A stretch of 47,373 nucleotides of DNA from Thauera linaloolentis 47Lol = DSM 12138. Its GTDB lineage: Bacteria > Pseudomonadota > Gammaproteobacteria > Burkholderiales > Rhodocyclaceae. The translations under genes were made by a program, and so were the position numbers. The notes below the pieces were generated by a model. It did not search any database and was not told the origin of the DNA. It saw only the letters and a program-made list of their open reading frames with translations. Below are positions 28,147 to 36,770 of this stretch, piece by piece (position 1 is the first letter of the stretch; the number at the start of each line of letters is the position of its first letter). The stretch spans positions 1-47,373 of the forward strand of contig NZ_AMXE01000024.1 of the NCBI RefSeq assembly GCF_000310205.1, read 5' to 3'.

Positions 28147-28365
28147 GCGGAAAACCGCTGCCCATGCTGCCCTGGCCGGCCCGGCCGCCTCTACATCCGC
28201 TGGAGGGAGCGCTTGGAATCGGCACGACGCTGGAATCTGGCGCCGCAGGCTCGAACCCGGCAGCGAAGAGCTTTGCCCCTGCACCCCCCGGGCGTGGCCA
28301 CCGGCGTGCGCCTGGTCAATCTCTGGAATGTGTCATTGGCGGCCCCCTGAACGAGCGGGGCCGGT

Positions 28366-28773
28366 TCAAGGGAAGATGTCTCTTCGGAAGCAGTACTTCA
28401 GTGAGGCTGGCAGGTTGCGTTCGGCACCAGCAGCCAACAGTTGATCAAGGGCCCGCACCACGTCCGGGGTGCCGCTGACGCCGGCAGAACGCCTGGTTTC
28501 GGTAAGTTCGGTAGAGAACACGATGCGGGTGCCCAATTGCAGAGCGAGCGCGTTGAGCCCCTTGTCCAACACCTGCGGTGCAGACTGACGGGGCAGGACG
28601 CACGGCCTGCGCCTGCGCGGCGCTGCGGGTGACGCCGATTTCGGTCGCGATGGCGGGACGCAGACATCGCGCCATTCCAGTTGCCTGCGCAGGCAGGTGA
28701 TGATGCCGTCGTAGTGCTCTTCGAAGGCGACGAGCAGCGAGACAGAAGCGGGAATCTGAGGTACTGCTGACAA
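28366..28773 (-). CDS. Doubtful 135-codon reading frame in the lepA-upstream gap
   Basis: The frame opens with a TTG that directly abuts AAGGA, a spacing too short for an efficient ribosome binding site. The N-terminal ~35 residues (SLLVAFEEHYDGIITCLRRQ region) look protein-like and loosely recall the start of FecI-type sigma factors. The Arg/Pro-rich middle does not fit that family, and no DNA-binding C-terminus follows. It could be a decayed gene or chance in G+C-rich DNA. No function is proposed. Confidence 0.2.
   Translation of the reverse strand: MSAVPQIPASVSLLVAFEEHYDGIITCLRRQLEWRDVCVPPSRPKSASPAAPRRRRPCVLPRQSAPQVLDKGLNALALQLGTRIVFSTELTETRRSAGVSGTPDVVRALDQLLAAGAERNLPASLKYCFRRDIFP
28484..28509 (-). 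promoter_or_regulatory. Sigma-E-like promoter motif in the lepA-upstream gap
   Basis: On the minus strand GAACTT (28509-28504) is followed after 15 bases by TCTGC (28488-28484), close to the GAACTT-N16-TCTGA pattern of RpoE/AlgU promoters. It points toward lepA, about 420 bases away. It lies inside the doubtful 135-codon frame and may be chance. Confidence 0.25.
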
Positions 28774-28803
28774 TCCTTCAAAAAAGAACAGCTATCAATA
28801 CCG

Positions 28804-29061
28804 TCATCCGCCGCTGCAATGGGCACGCACCGCCGCCTCGTCCAGATGGTAATGGCAAAGCTCCGTTTCTCCCGCCAGCACGACCGGCACCAGTTCGTCC
28901 CAACGCGCCTCCAGTTCGGGGTGCTGGTCGACATCGACGACGTCGATCGCCCAGCCGTACTCTTGCGCGATCGGTTCGAGCGCGGCGACGAGGTCGTGGC
29001 ACAGGTGGCACCATTCGCGGCTGAGGACGGTGAATGTGCGGCGCCCGTCAGGCATGCTCAT
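28804..29061 (-). CDS. Glutaredoxin-like (DUF836) thiol protein
   Basis: An 85-residue thioredoxin-fold protein. TFTVLSREWCHLCHDLVAAL places a CxxC redox motif at Cys18-Cys21, and LVPVVLAGETELC supplies the cis-Pro region (near residue 59). Its ATG overlaps the mucD stop by four bases, so it is the last gene of the rpoE operon and may help thiol homeostasis during envelope stress. This is inference from position; substrates are unknown. Confidence 0.85.
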   Translation of the reverse strand: MSMPDGRRTFTVLSREWCHLCHDLVAALEPIAQEYGWAIDVVDVDQHPELEARWDELVPVVLAGETELCHYHLDEAAVRAHCSGG

Positions 29062-30479
29062 TTTCCGGCGCGCAGGCTGACGTAAGAGCTCGTGTCGCCA
29101 CGCTGAACCAGCAGCGTCACCTTCTGCCCCACCTCGACGCCGCCCACGAGGCGGTTGAATTCGGCGACCGACGCGAGCTTGATCTGCCTGCCCTCCAGCA
29201 CGACGGCGAGCACCACATCGCCCTGCTGGATCTCGGCCCGCGCAGCCGCACCTTGCGCGCGATCGACGATGAGCCCGCCTTCGATGCCGCGCTCGCGCCG
29301 CTGGGCCGGAGTCGGCGCCGACAGCACGAGCCCGAGCTTGTTGGGAGCGGACAGGCCACGCGGCGCGGCGCCGGCCACCGGCGCTTCCTTCGGGTCTTGC
29401 CACTCGCCGACGTTCACCTTGAACGCCACCGGCTTGCCGTCCCGGTACACATCCACCTCGGCATCCGTGCCCGGCTGGACGGCGGCCACGATGCGCGGCA
29501 GGTCGCTGGAAGCATCCACGCCCTTGCCCGCGAAGCGCACGATCACGTCGCCTTGCTGCAGGCCGGCCCTTGCCGCCGGCCCTTCAGGTTCCACCGAACT
29601 GACGAGCGCGCCCGCGGCGCGCGGCAGGCCGAAGCCGTCGGCCAGATCGCGCGTCACCTCCTGGATCGCAACCCCGATACGGCCCCGCTGCACGCGCCCC
29701 TTGGTGCGGAGCTGGTGCTGCACGTCCATGACGACATCGATCGGAATCGCGAACGACAGTCCCATGAAGCCGCCGGTGCGGCTGTAGATCTGCGAATTGA
29801 TGCCGACGACCTCTCCCCTGAGGTTGAACAGCGGTCCGCCGGAATTCCCCGGGTTGATCGCGACGTCGGTCTGGATGAAGGGCACGAAGTTCTCATCGGG
29901 CAGCGAACGGCCCTTCGCGCTGACGATGCCCGCCGTCACCGACTGGTCGAAACCGAACGGCGAGCCGATCGCCACCACCCATTCGCCCACCTTCAGGCGC
30001 GCCGGATCGCCGAGCACAACGCGCGGCAAGCCGTCTGCCTCAATCTTGATCAAGGCCACATCGCTGCGCACGTCGGCACCAATCACCTTGGCCATGTATT
30101 CGCGCTTGTCGGCAAGGCGGACGAGAATCTCCTCGGCCTCTTCCACGACATGGGCATTGGTCAGGATATAGCCGTCGCCGCCGATGATAAAACCCGAGCC
30201 CAGCGACTGGTTGTCGGGGTCCGCGCCCGGGAACTCGTGCCGCCGGGGGATGAACTTGCGGAAGAAGTCGAACATCGGGTCCGACTCGTCGATACCGGAA
30301 AACGGCACGGGCAGCTGCGTCTTTTCGCCGCGCGTCTGGATGGCGCTGATGTTGACGACCGCGGCGCCCTGTTTTTCGACCAGGGCGGTGAAATCAGGCA
30401 GGCTCGCCGCAGGCGAAGCCGGCGTCAGCAGCAGGGACGCTGCGAACAGGAAAGCATGGCGAAGGGAGAGGAAACTCAT
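29058..30479 (-). CDS. mucD: Periplasmic serine protease, DegP/MucD type
   Basis: A 473-residue HtrA-family protease/chaperone. Signal peptide ending near PAAS (residue 26); trypsin-like domain with the triad His110 (TNAHVV), Asp140 (SDVALIKI) and Ser213 (GNSGGPLF); then two PDZ domains (about 260-350 and 370-470). It degrades misfolded envelope proteins and in the AlgU/MucABCD system feeds back on sigma-E signalling. Its start overlaps the rseC stop by four bases. Upstream in-frame codons inside rseC are rejected because the signal peptide begins at 30479. Confidence 0.96.
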   Translation of the reverse strand: MSFLSLRHAFLFAASLLLTPASPAASLPDFTALVEKQGAAVVNISAIQTRGEKTQLPVPFSGIDESDPMFDFFRKFIPRRHEFPGADPDNQSLGSGFIIGGDGYILTNAHVVEEAEEILVRLADKREYMAKVIGADVRSDVALIKIEADGLPRVVLGDPARLKVGEWVVAIGSPFGFDQSVTAGIVSAKGRSLPDENFVPFIQTDVAINPGNSGGPLFNLRGEVVGINSQIYSRTGGFMGLSFAIPIDVVMDVQHQLRTKGRVQRGRIGVAIQEVTRDLADGFGLPRAAGALVSSVEPEGPAARAGLQQGDVIVRFAGKGVDASSDLPRIVAAVQPGTDAEVDVYRDGKPVAFKVNVGEWQDPKEAPVAGAAPRGLSAPNKLGLVLSAPTPAQRRERGIEGGLIVDRAQGAAARAEIQQGDVVLAVVLEGRQIKLASVAEFNRLVGGVEVGQKVTLLVQRGDTSSYVSLRAGK

Positions 30480-30952
30480 CGGGATTCCTGAAGCGGCCGC
30501 AGGCAGGCGGCCTGGGATGCAAGTTCCTGGGGGGCAAGTTCCATGTGCAACTGTGCGCGCCAGCCGCGGCTGCGCGCCAGCAGGCGATTGAGCGCGAATG
30601 CCAGGAGCAGGCCGGCGGCGCCACCGGCCGCCACGCCAAGATCGTTTGCCGCCGCGATGCCGCCGCACGCCGCGCCGGCGACGAGCAGGACAGCCCCAAG
30701 ACCGTAGCTGGCCATGGCCGCCTTGAGCGGGGCACCGTCAGGCGTGCTGATGACGACCCTGTCTCCCGCTTTCAGCTCGAGCCGGGTGGGCAAGGCGAAC
30801 TCGCTCTTCGGTAAGCCGAAGGCCTGCGTAATCTGCACCGAGCGGCATCCGCCTGGTTCATCGCAGCGCCCGCAGCCTCCCCCGGTATCGGATACACGCA
30901 GCCAGACACGCCCCGCTTCGATCTGCAGGACCTGCCCCCAAGCCTGCATCAT
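30476..30952 (-). CDS. rseC: SoxR-reducing/sigma-E regulatory protein RseC (MucC)
   Basis: A 158-residue inner-membrane protein. The N-terminal cytoplasmic part has a cysteine cluster (Cys27, Cys30, Cys36: CGRC...C) typical of RseC/MucC, then two membrane helices near 81-102 and 105-126. RseC members affect sigma-E activity and electron delivery to SoxR. Two ATGs in tandem (30952, 30949) overlap the rseB stop. Confidence 0.93.
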   Translation of the reverse strand: MMQAWGQVLQIEAGRVWLRVSDTGGGCGRCDEPGGCRSVQITQAFGLPKSEFALPTRLELKAGDRVVISTPDGAPLKAAMASYGLGAVLLVAGAACGGIAAANDLGVAAGGAAGLLLAFALNRLLARSRGWRAQLHMELAPQELASQAACLRPLQESR

Positions 30953-31917
30953 TGCACCGCAGGGCGGATGGCATCACCGATGCGCTTGACCGCGCGTTCG
31001 GGCACCTCGCCGAGCACGGTGATCAGATGGCCATCGAGCGAGCGCTTGTAGATATTGATGGCGCCGCTGGCGAGCGGGCCGAGGCCGATCGAGGCGCCGT
31101 CGGCAATCGGTTCGATGAACACCGACACAGAGGCCAGGCCATCGCTGAACACCATATGCACCGCCTGGCCGCGCTCGGGACCGAGCGGCCTGCGCATCAC
31201 GGATGTCAGCGCATATCCGGGAACGTCCTCGCCGACGGCCCAGCCGCTGTCTGCCCTTGCCAGGTCACTGCCACGGGCATTCACGAGGCGCCAGCCATCG
31301 ACGTCCTGGAAGCGCGGGGCAAGCAATTCGTCCCCCACCTCGCCGCCGATGCGCACATCGCTGAAGGCGAACTGCTCGATGAGCTGCCCTGTTTCATTGA
31401 CGGTACGCGCTTTGAGCAGCAGGCCCGACTGGATCTCGGCCCACAGCGTGTGCCCATAGCGCAGATCGTCCCGCGGCTCGAGGACGAGCGCCTGGGCCTC
31501 CATGCCGGCCACCCGCACGACGTCGCCCTTGCGGATGCGATAGCTTTCGGCGAGACCGACGGGCGAAACCGGGAGCCGGGCCGGGAAGGCTCGCCGGCCC
31601 GCGGCTTCATCGATGATGACGAGCTTTTGATCCGGCAGCACGCAACGGATTTCCGTTCCCTTTCGGATCACCTCGCGCGGGCTGCCGTCCAGCGCTTCCA
31701 GGCGCTCGTACTCCACGCCGGCATCGACCCGATGCGCAATGCGCGATGTCTCGACATGGGTGCCGGACTGGTACATGAAGGTGCCGACATAGTTGAGCCG
31801 TTGTCCGGCCGATGCGATGCGCCCCATCCAGGACAAGGGATCGCCAGGCGCCTCGGCGACTGCTGACCCGTGAAGCAAGGCGGCACAAACGCCGAAAACG
31901 GCGGCCAGCCGCCTCAT
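30949..31917 (-). CDS. rseB: Sigma-E regulatory protein RseB (MucB)
   Basis: A 322-residue periplasmic protein with a signal peptide cut near AVAEA (about residue 22). It has the RseB lipoprotein-sensor-like domain (GQRLNYVGTFMYQSG...) and a smaller C-terminal domain. RseB binds the periplasmic part of RseA and shields it from DegS until lipopolysaccharide or misfolded porins release it. It overlaps rseA by four bases. Confidence 0.95.
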   Translation of the reverse strand: MRRLAAVFGVCAALLHGSAVAEAPGDPLSWMGRIASAGQRLNYVGTFMYQSGTHVETSRIAHRVDAGVEYERLEALDGSPREVIRKGTEIRCVLPDQKLVIIDEAAGRRAFPARLPVSPVGLAESYRIRKGDVVRVAGMEAQALVLEPRDDLRYGHTLWAEIQSGLLLKARTVNETGQLIEQFAFSDVRIGGEVGDELLAPRFQDVDGWRLVNARGSDLARADSGWAVGEDVPGYALTSVMRRPLGPERGQAVHMVFSDGLASVSVFIEPIADGASIGLGPLASGAINIYKRSLDGHLITVLGEVPERAVKRIGDAIRPAVQ

Positions 31918-32483
31918 CGACCCGGCCCCTCGGACGACGCGGAAACCGTCCGCACATACTGCACCGCGGCCGGCATCGGCCCGCCGCTGACGCCCTGGTG
32001 GGCAAAGACATACTCGCGCAAGGGGTCGTCCGCCACATTCTGCCCCCCTCCGCCCTGGACCCGGGCAAGCACGCCGGACGCCGGTGCGCTGGCGACGACC
32101 GGCTGCGCGGCGATACGCTGCACAGCCAGGGTCGCAGGCGTGGGCGCCTCCTGCGAATAGAGCGTCGCCGCGACGAGCCCCACCGCCGCCACGCCCATCA
32201 CCGATGCGGCGATCGGCATCAATGTCCGCAAGACGCTGCGCCGCGCGGAAGCCGCCGCGGACACGGCCGGCGCGAACACGATGGGCTCCTCATCGAGGCC
32301 TGCCATGACCCGGGCGACGAAATCCGCCGACCCGGCACGCTCTCCGCGGATGACATCGCCGATCAAGCAATACGCATCCCAATCCTTCCTGAGCGATGCG
32401 TCACGTCGCAGCCCGTCGAAAACCGGGCGTATCGCGTTCTGGTCGAGATCTCCATCGATCAGGGCCGACAGTTTGTCCTTCAT
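31914..32483 (-). CDS. rseA: Anti-sigma-E factor RseA (MucA)
   Basis: A 189-residue single-span inner-membrane protein. The N-terminal sigma-binding domain (MKDKLSALIDGDLDQNAIRP..., including WDAYCLIGDVIRGE) is followed by a membrane helix at about 87-108 and a periplasmic tail ending with a Gly/Gln-rich stretch. It sequesters RpoE until proteolysis by site-1 and site-2 proteases. The start at 32483 has GGTAGG upstream, inside the rpoE end region. Confidence 0.93.
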   Translation of the reverse strand: MKDKLSALIDGDLDQNAIRPVFDGLRRDASLRKDWDAYCLIGDVIRGERAGSADFVARVMAGLDEEPIVFAPAVSAAASARRSVLRTLMPIAASVMGVAAVGLVAATLYSQEAPTPATLAVQRIAAQPVVASAPASGVLARVQGGGGQNVADDPLREYVFAHQGVSGGPMPAAVQYVRTVSASSEGPGR

Positions 32484-32491
32484 GCCTACAC

Positions 32492-33091
32492 CTACCAACG
32501 TTTGTCCGGGGCCGTGTCGAGCAACGGCCGCAGACGTTCTGCAATCGCTTCGCGCGCACGGAATATCCGCGAGCGCACCGTACCGATCGGACATTCCATG
32601 ATGTTGGCGATCTCCTCGTAACTGAGGCCCTCGAGCTCGCGCAACATGATGGCTGTCCTCAGCTCCTCGGGTAGAGCTGCCATCGCCTCCTCGACGGTCT
32701 CGCCAATCTGGCGCGTCATCAGCAGCCGCTCGGGCGTGTTGATGTCGCGCAGTTGATCGCCGTCTTCAAAGGTCTCCGCCTCTTCCGAGTCGAAACTCGT
32801 CGAAGTCGGTGCCCTGCGTCCCTGCGAAACCAGCCAGTTCTTCGCGGTATTGATACCGATGCGGTACAACCACGTATAGAAGGCACTGTCTCCGCGGAAC
32901 GAACCCAGCGCACGGTAAGCCTTGATGAAGGTTTCCTGCGCCACATCTTCGACTTCGGCTGGATCGCGGATCAGTCTGGACAGCAGGCGATGGAGCTTGC
33001 GCTGGTATTTCGATACCAGCAAGCCGAAAGCCTGCTTGTCGCCGCGCTGCACGCGCTCGACGAGCTGCTGATCGATTTCACGATCGGTCAT
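32492..33091 (-). CDS. rpoE: RNA polymerase sigma-E factor (RpoE/AlgU)
   Basis: A 199-residue ECF sigma factor for envelope stress. Region 2 (LVSKYQRKLHRLLSRLIRDPAEVEDVAQETFIKAYRALGSFRGDSAFYTWLYRIGINTAKNWL) and region 4 (LPEELRTAIMLRELEGLSYEEIANIMECPIGTVRSRIFRAREAI) are complete. First gene of the rpoE-rseA-rseB-rseC-mucD-glutaredoxin operon. Two candidate promoters lie upstream, one sigma-E-like and one sigma-70-like, as expected for autoregulation. Confidence 0.98.
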   Translation of the reverse strand: MTDREIDQQLVERVQRGDKQAFGLLVSKYQRKLHRLLSRLIRDPAEVEDVAQETFIKAYRALGSFRGDSAFYTWLYRIGINTAKNWLVSQGRRAPTSTSFDSEEAETFEDGDQLRDINTPERLLMTRQIGETVEEAMAALPEELRTAIMLRELEGLSYEEIANIMECPIGTVRSRIFRAREAIAERLRPLLDTAPDKRW

Positions 33092-33135
33092 GGAGTGTTC
33101 GTTCTTTCCGGATATTCGAATGACAAAGCAGCCGG

Positions 33136-33165
33136 ATTATAAGCGAGCACCCCAGCTCTCACCAA
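33136..33165 (-). promoter_or_regulatory. Sigma-70 promoter of rpoE (proximal)
   Basis: A consensus TATAAT (complement of 33136-33141) has TTGGTG 18 bases upstream (complement of 33160-33165). The predicted start is near 33129, 38 bases before the ATG. GGAAAG in this leader can serve as the ribosome binding site. It would supply basal rpoE expression. Confidence 0.5.
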
Positions 33166-33182
33166 AGATCGAAGACACAGGG

Positions 33183-33209
33183 ACAGACACAGCCCCCCCG
33201 GATTAGTTC
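33183..33209 (-). promoter_or_regulatory. Sigma-E-type autoregulatory promoter of rpoE (distal)
   Basis: On the minus strand GAACTA (33209-33204) and TCTGT (33187-33183) are 16 bases apart, matching the RpoE/AlgU pattern GAACTT-N16-TCTGA at nine of eleven positions. The predicted start is near 33177, about 86 bases before rpoE. Positive autoregulation of rpoE by its own product is known in E. coli and Pseudomonas. Confidence 0.6.
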
Positions 33210-33317
33210 ATACGCCGGAAAGGGCATCCTCCGATCGCCGCGCCGACCCCTCGGGCTGCCGTAGGCGGGGCCCCGCATGCTATATTTTTAATCTTTCCAA
33301 CGAGCCCGAGCGTCATC

Positions 33318-34910
33318 TTGCTGAAACAGTACGACGTACTCATTCTTGGCAGCGGTGCGGCTGGCCAGTCCATGGCACTCAGGCTCGCCGACAGCCTGCG
33401 TGTCGCCCTCGTAACCAAGCGCGAACTGTCCGACAGCGCAAGCAACTGGGCGCAGGGCGGCATCGCCGCGGTGCTCGATACCGCAGACAGCATCGAGGCC
33501 CACGTCCAGGACACCTTCACCGCCGGCGCGGGCCTGTGCGACCCGGAGGCGACGCGCTTCGTCGTCGAGAACGGCAAGCGCGCCATCGAATGGCTGATCG
33601 GCCGCGGCGTGCCCTTCACCCGTGAAGCCGATTCCCAACTGGGCTACCACCTCACCCGCGAGGGCGGCCACTCGCACCGCCGCATCATCCATGCCGCCGA
33701 CGCAACCGGCGCCGCGGTACAGTCGACGCTGTCCGCACAGGTGCGCGCCCACCCGAACATCGACATCTTCGAACACCATATCGCGGTGGACCTCGTCCTT
33801 GGCGACAAGGTCGGCCAGCCGGACGAAGGCTGCCTCGGCGCCTATGTGCTCGACATCGAGGCCGGCAAGGTGGTGACCTTCGCCGCGCGCAACACCGTGC
33901 TGGCGACCGGCGGCACGGGCAAGGTCTATCTGTTCACGACCAACCCCGACGTTGCCACCGGCGACGGTGTAGCCATGGCGTGGCGGGCCGGCTGCCGGGT
34001 GGCGAACATGGAATTCATCCAGTTCCACCCGACCTGCCTCTATCATCCGCAAGCGAAGTCCTTCCTCATTTCCGAGGCGGTGCGGGGCGAGGGCGGTCTG
34101 CTGAAACTGCCCGATGGCACGCGCTTCATGCCCGAGCACGATCCGCGCGAAGAACTCGCCCCCCGGGACATCGTCGCCCGTGCCATCGACTTCGAGATGA
34201 AGAAGCGCGGCCTCGACTGCGTCTACCTGGACATCAGCCACAAGCCGGCCGAGTGGCTGCGCTCGCACTTCCCCAACATCTACGCACGCTGCCTTGAGCT
34301 GGGCATCGACATCACGCGTGAACCCATTCCGGTCGTGCCCGCGGCGCACTACTCCTGCGGCGGCATCGTCACCGATCTCGCGGCACGCACCGACGTCCCT
34401 GGCCTGTATTCGGTGGGCGAGTCGGCCTATACCGGCCTGCACGGCGCCAACCGCCTCGCGAGCAACTCGCTGCTCGAATGCCTGGTCTACGGCGAGGCTG
34501 CCGCACAGGACATCCTGGCCAAGCCGAAGCGGCCGGCCCCCGTCCTGCCCGCCTGGGACGAAAGCCGCGTCACCGACGCTGACGAGGAAGTCGTGATCTC
34601 ACACAACTGGGCGGAATTGCGCCGCGCCATGTGGGATTATGTCGGCATCGTGCGCACCACCAAACGCCTGAAGCGAGCACAGCACCGCATCCGCCTGCTT
34701 GCGCGCGAAATCCACGAGTTCTATTCGAATTTCCGCGTCACCAACGACCTCATCGAGCTGCGAAACCTGGTGGTCACCGCCGACCTGATCGTCTCCTGCG
34801 CGCTCAAGCGCAAGGAAAGCCGTGGCCTGCATCATTCGCGGGACTATCCCGAACTGCTGCCGCGCGCGCGCGAAACGATCCTGCGTCCGCCACGCAAACC
34901 CAAGAGCTGA
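33318..34910 (+). CDS. nadB: L-aspartate oxidase
   Basis: A 530-residue flavoenzyme that oxidises L-aspartate to iminoaspartate, the first step of NAD synthesis. The FAD-binding [15 protein letters not shown] is near 12-26; [17 protein letters not shown]-like [10 protein letters not shown] and [16 protein letters not shown] are characteristic of the succinate dehydrogenase/fumarate reductase flavoprotein family, with the C-terminal helical domain after about 420. The homologous N-terminus begins at a TTG start (33318); no in-frame ATG or GTG fits. A TATATT -10 lies at 33281-33286 with a poor -35. It is divergent from rpoE and its stop abuts the stop of the convergent ygfX-like gene. Confidence 0.96.
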   Translation: MLKQYDVLILGSGAAGQSMALRLADSLRVALVTKRELSDSASNWAQGGIAAVLDTADSIEAHVQDTFTAGAGLCDPEATRFVVENGKRAIEWLIGRGVPFTREADSQLGYHLTREGGHSHRRIIHAADATGAAVQSTLSAQVRAHPNIDIFEHHIAVDLVLGDKVGQPDEGCLGAYVLDIEAGKVVTFAARNTVLATGGTGKVYLFTTNPDVATGDGVAMAWRAGCRVANMEFIQFHPTCLYHPQAKSFLISEAVRGEGGLLKLPDGTRFMPEHDPREELAPRDIVARAIDFEMKKRGLDCVYLDISHKPAEWLRSHFPNIYARCLELGIDITREPIPVVPAAHYSCGGIVTDLAARTDVPGLYSVGESAYTGLHGANRLASNSLLECLVYGEAAAQDILAKPKRPAPVLPAWDESRVTDADEEVVISHNWAELRRAMWDYVGIVRTTKRLKRAQHRIRLLAREIHEFYSNFRVTNDLIELRNLVVTADLIVSCALKRKESRGLHHSRDYPELLPRARETILRPPRKPKS

Positions 34911-35360
34911 TCAGGCGCTGCCGGGCGGGGAAGCGGCCTTGTGCCGCAGCCATATCCGCAGCGGCCGCCAATGCGCGGCCGCCATGTTCGCCCGCAGCAG
35001 CATCAATCGGCGCCGCGGCCGCCTTGAAGCCCGTTCGCCCTCCGCCGCCGGGCCGAGCAGCGGCAGCCACACCGCCCAGCCGAAATCGACTGCACCTGCC
35101 CCCAGCCAATAGTCGCCGGCCCAGCCGCCACGGCTCTCATTGCCGCAACCCAGGCCCAGGCCGCCGTCACCGTGCAGGACGAGTGCAAGGCCCCGCTTGG
35201 CGCGCTCCCGCCGGAGCGCATGCAGCAGCGAGCCCAGCAGCGCGATCCAGAGCAGAAGCCCCAGCGTGCGCAACGGAGCAGGCTGCAGCACGGACAGACT
35301 GGGAACATGAAAAAGCGCCAATCCCGCCGCGGCATGCACAGCGGAGATTGACGCCATCAC
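34911..35360 (-). CDS. YgfX-like small membrane protein
   Basis: A 149-residue protein as bounded here. It has two hydrophobic helices (about 2-20 and 28-45), a middle region weakly like the YgfX beta domain, and the C-terminal pattern MLLRANMAAAHWRPLRIWLR, which recalls the DUF1434/YgfX ending. YgfX acts in E. coli as a toxin-like or SdhE-linked membrane protein. The start is uncertain: GTG at 35360 or ATG at 35357 (AGGG five bases before). The frame is open further upstream and encodes HFPLTIPLWPSR, a family-like N-terminus with no standard start codon. The last gene of the fab cluster strand. Confidence 0.7.
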   Translation of the reverse strand: MMASISAVHAAAGLALFHVPSLSVLQPAPLRTLGLLLWIALLGSLLHALRRERAKRGLALVLHGDGGLGLGCGNESRGGWAGDYWLGAGAVDFGWAVWLPLLGPAAEGERASRRPRRRLMLLRANMAAAHWRPLRIWLRHKAASPPGSA

Positions 35361-35442
35361 GACCCTGGAAGGCCACAGCGGGATCGTCAGCGGAAAGTGA
35401 ATGGCTTCACCCGTGGCATGACCTCACCATGCGGCCCTTACC

Positions 35443-36678
35443 TCAGATCTTGCGGAACACCAGCGTGCCGTTGGTACCGCCAAAGCCGAAGTTGTTCTTC
35501 AGCGCGACATCGATCTTCATCGGGCGGGCGACGTTGGCGCAGTAGTCGAGATCGCACTCCGGATCCTGCTCGAAGATGTTGATCGTCGGCGGAGAAATCT
35601 GGTTGTGTACTGCAAGCACGGTAAACACCGACTCCAGCCCACCGGCGCCCCCCAGCAAGTGGCCGGTCATCGACTTGGTAGAGTTGACGACCAGCTTCTT
35701 TGCGGCTTCGGCGCCGAATGCGAGTTTGATCGCCTCGGTTTCGTTCTTGTCGCCAAGCGGGGTCGAAGTACCGTGCGCATTCAGGTAATGAACCTGGTCG
35801 GAACTCACGCCGGCGTTCTTCATGGCATTGAGCATGCTGCGGCGCGGGCCGTCCGTATCCGGCGCAGTCATGTGGTAGGCGTCGCCGCTCATTCCGAAAC
35901 CGGCCAGCTCGGCATAGATTCGGGCGCCACGACGTACCGCGTGCTCGTACTCCTCGATCACCATCACACCGGCGCCTTCGCCCAGCACGAAGCCATCGCG
36001 GCCGTTGTCCCAGGGACGGCTGGCCGTCGCCGGATCGTCATTGCGGGTCGACAGCGCCTTGGCCGACGCAAAACCGCCGATCGCAAGGTGGGTCACCGTA
36101 GACTCGGCGCCGCCGCATACCATGACGTCCGCGTCACCGTATTCGATCATGCGCGCACTCATGCCGATCGCATGAAGCCCGGTCGTGCAGGCGGTGACCA
36201 CGGCCAGGTTCGGCCCCTTCAGGCCGTACATGATCGACAGGTTGCCCGAAATCATGTTGATGATGGTGCCGGGAATGAAGAACGGCGAAATCTTGCGCGG
36301 ACCGCCGCCAAGATAGTCGTCGTGGGTTTCCTCGATCATCGGCAAGCCGCCGATGCCGGAACCGATATTCACGCCGATACGATCGGCGTTGGTCTCATTG
36401 ACCTCGATACCGGAGTCACGAATGGCCTGGATACCTGCCGCCATGCCGTAATGGATGAACACGTCCATGCGGCGCGCATCCTTGGCGGACAGGTATTCGG
36501 TGACGTCGAAGTTCTTCACTTCGCCGGCGATCCGGGCCGAGAATGCACTCGCGTCGAAACGGGTGATCGGTCCGATGCCGCTCTTGCCGGCAAGCAGGTT
36601 TTCCCAGGCCTCGGGAACAGTATTGCCGACCGGCGAAATCACACCCAGACCGGTGACGACGACTCTACGACGCGACAC
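35443..36678 (-). CDS. fabF: Beta-ketoacyl-ACP synthase II
   Basis: A 411-residue condensing enzyme that elongates acyl-ACP with malonyl-ACP in type II fatty-acid synthesis. The active-site Cys164 is in VTACTTG, and the His pair lies in [11 protein letters not shown] and [11 protein letters not shown]. The start is the GTG at 36678, with GGAG six bases upstream and a length matching E. coli FabF; a longer frame to 36756 is not family-like. It follows acpP by 92 bases. Confidence 0.98.
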   Translation of the reverse strand: MSRRRVVVTGLGVISPVGNTVPEAWENLLAGKSGIGPITRFDASAFSARIAGEVKNFDVTEYLSAKDARRMDVFIHYGMAAGIQAIRDSGIEVNETNADRIGVNIGSGIGGLPMIEETHDDYLGGGPRKISPFFIPGTIINMISGNLSIMYGLKGPNLAVVTACTTGLHAIGMSARMIEYGDADVMVCGGAESTVTHLAIGGFASAKALSTRNDDPATASRPWDNGRDGFVLGEGAGVMVIEEYEHAVRRGARIYAELAGFGMSGDAYHMTAPDTDGPRRSMLNAMKNAGVSSDQVHYLNAHGTSTPLGDKNETEAIKLAFGAEAAKKLVVNSTKSMTGHLLGGAGGLESVFTVLAVHNQISPPTINIFEQDPECDLDYCANVARPMKIDVALKNNFGFGGTNGTLVFRKI

Positions 36679-36770
36679 GGGCAACTCCGTTGAAATCAAT
36701 GAGATGAAAATAAGCGCAGCCGGACACCGCGACAGCGGCATCCGGACCGCATGCACTCAAGAGAAGCGAA

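Larger units (their letters stand above)
28060..28803. other. 744-bp gap between lepA and the glutaredoxin-like gene, no convincing gene
   Basis: This gap interrupts an otherwise tightly packed minus-strand gene run. It holds the candidate lepA -10 at 28141, a GGCCCC/GGGGCC hairpin at 28341-28362 without a U-tract, a sigma-E-like motif at 28484-28509, and only weak reading frames with poor starts. The composition resembles its surroundings. It may be decayed coding DNA or a long regulatory leader of lepA. Confidence 0.6.

Noticed and set aside
28230-28265. A T-arm-like string (GGCTCGAACCC) suggesting a tRNA remnant
   Set aside because: No acceptor or anticodon stem can be built around it, and the T-loop lacks the TTC.
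28366-28934. Possible FecI-type sigma factor or frameshifted remnant in the lepA-upstream gap
   Set aside because: Only a short N-terminal stretch looks suggestive. Trying the other two frames did not restore sigma regions 2 or 4, so no family was assigned.
33277-33310. ATG at 33277 as the nadB start
   Set aside because: It is out of frame with the NadB protein; the homologous N-terminus begins at the TTG at 33318.
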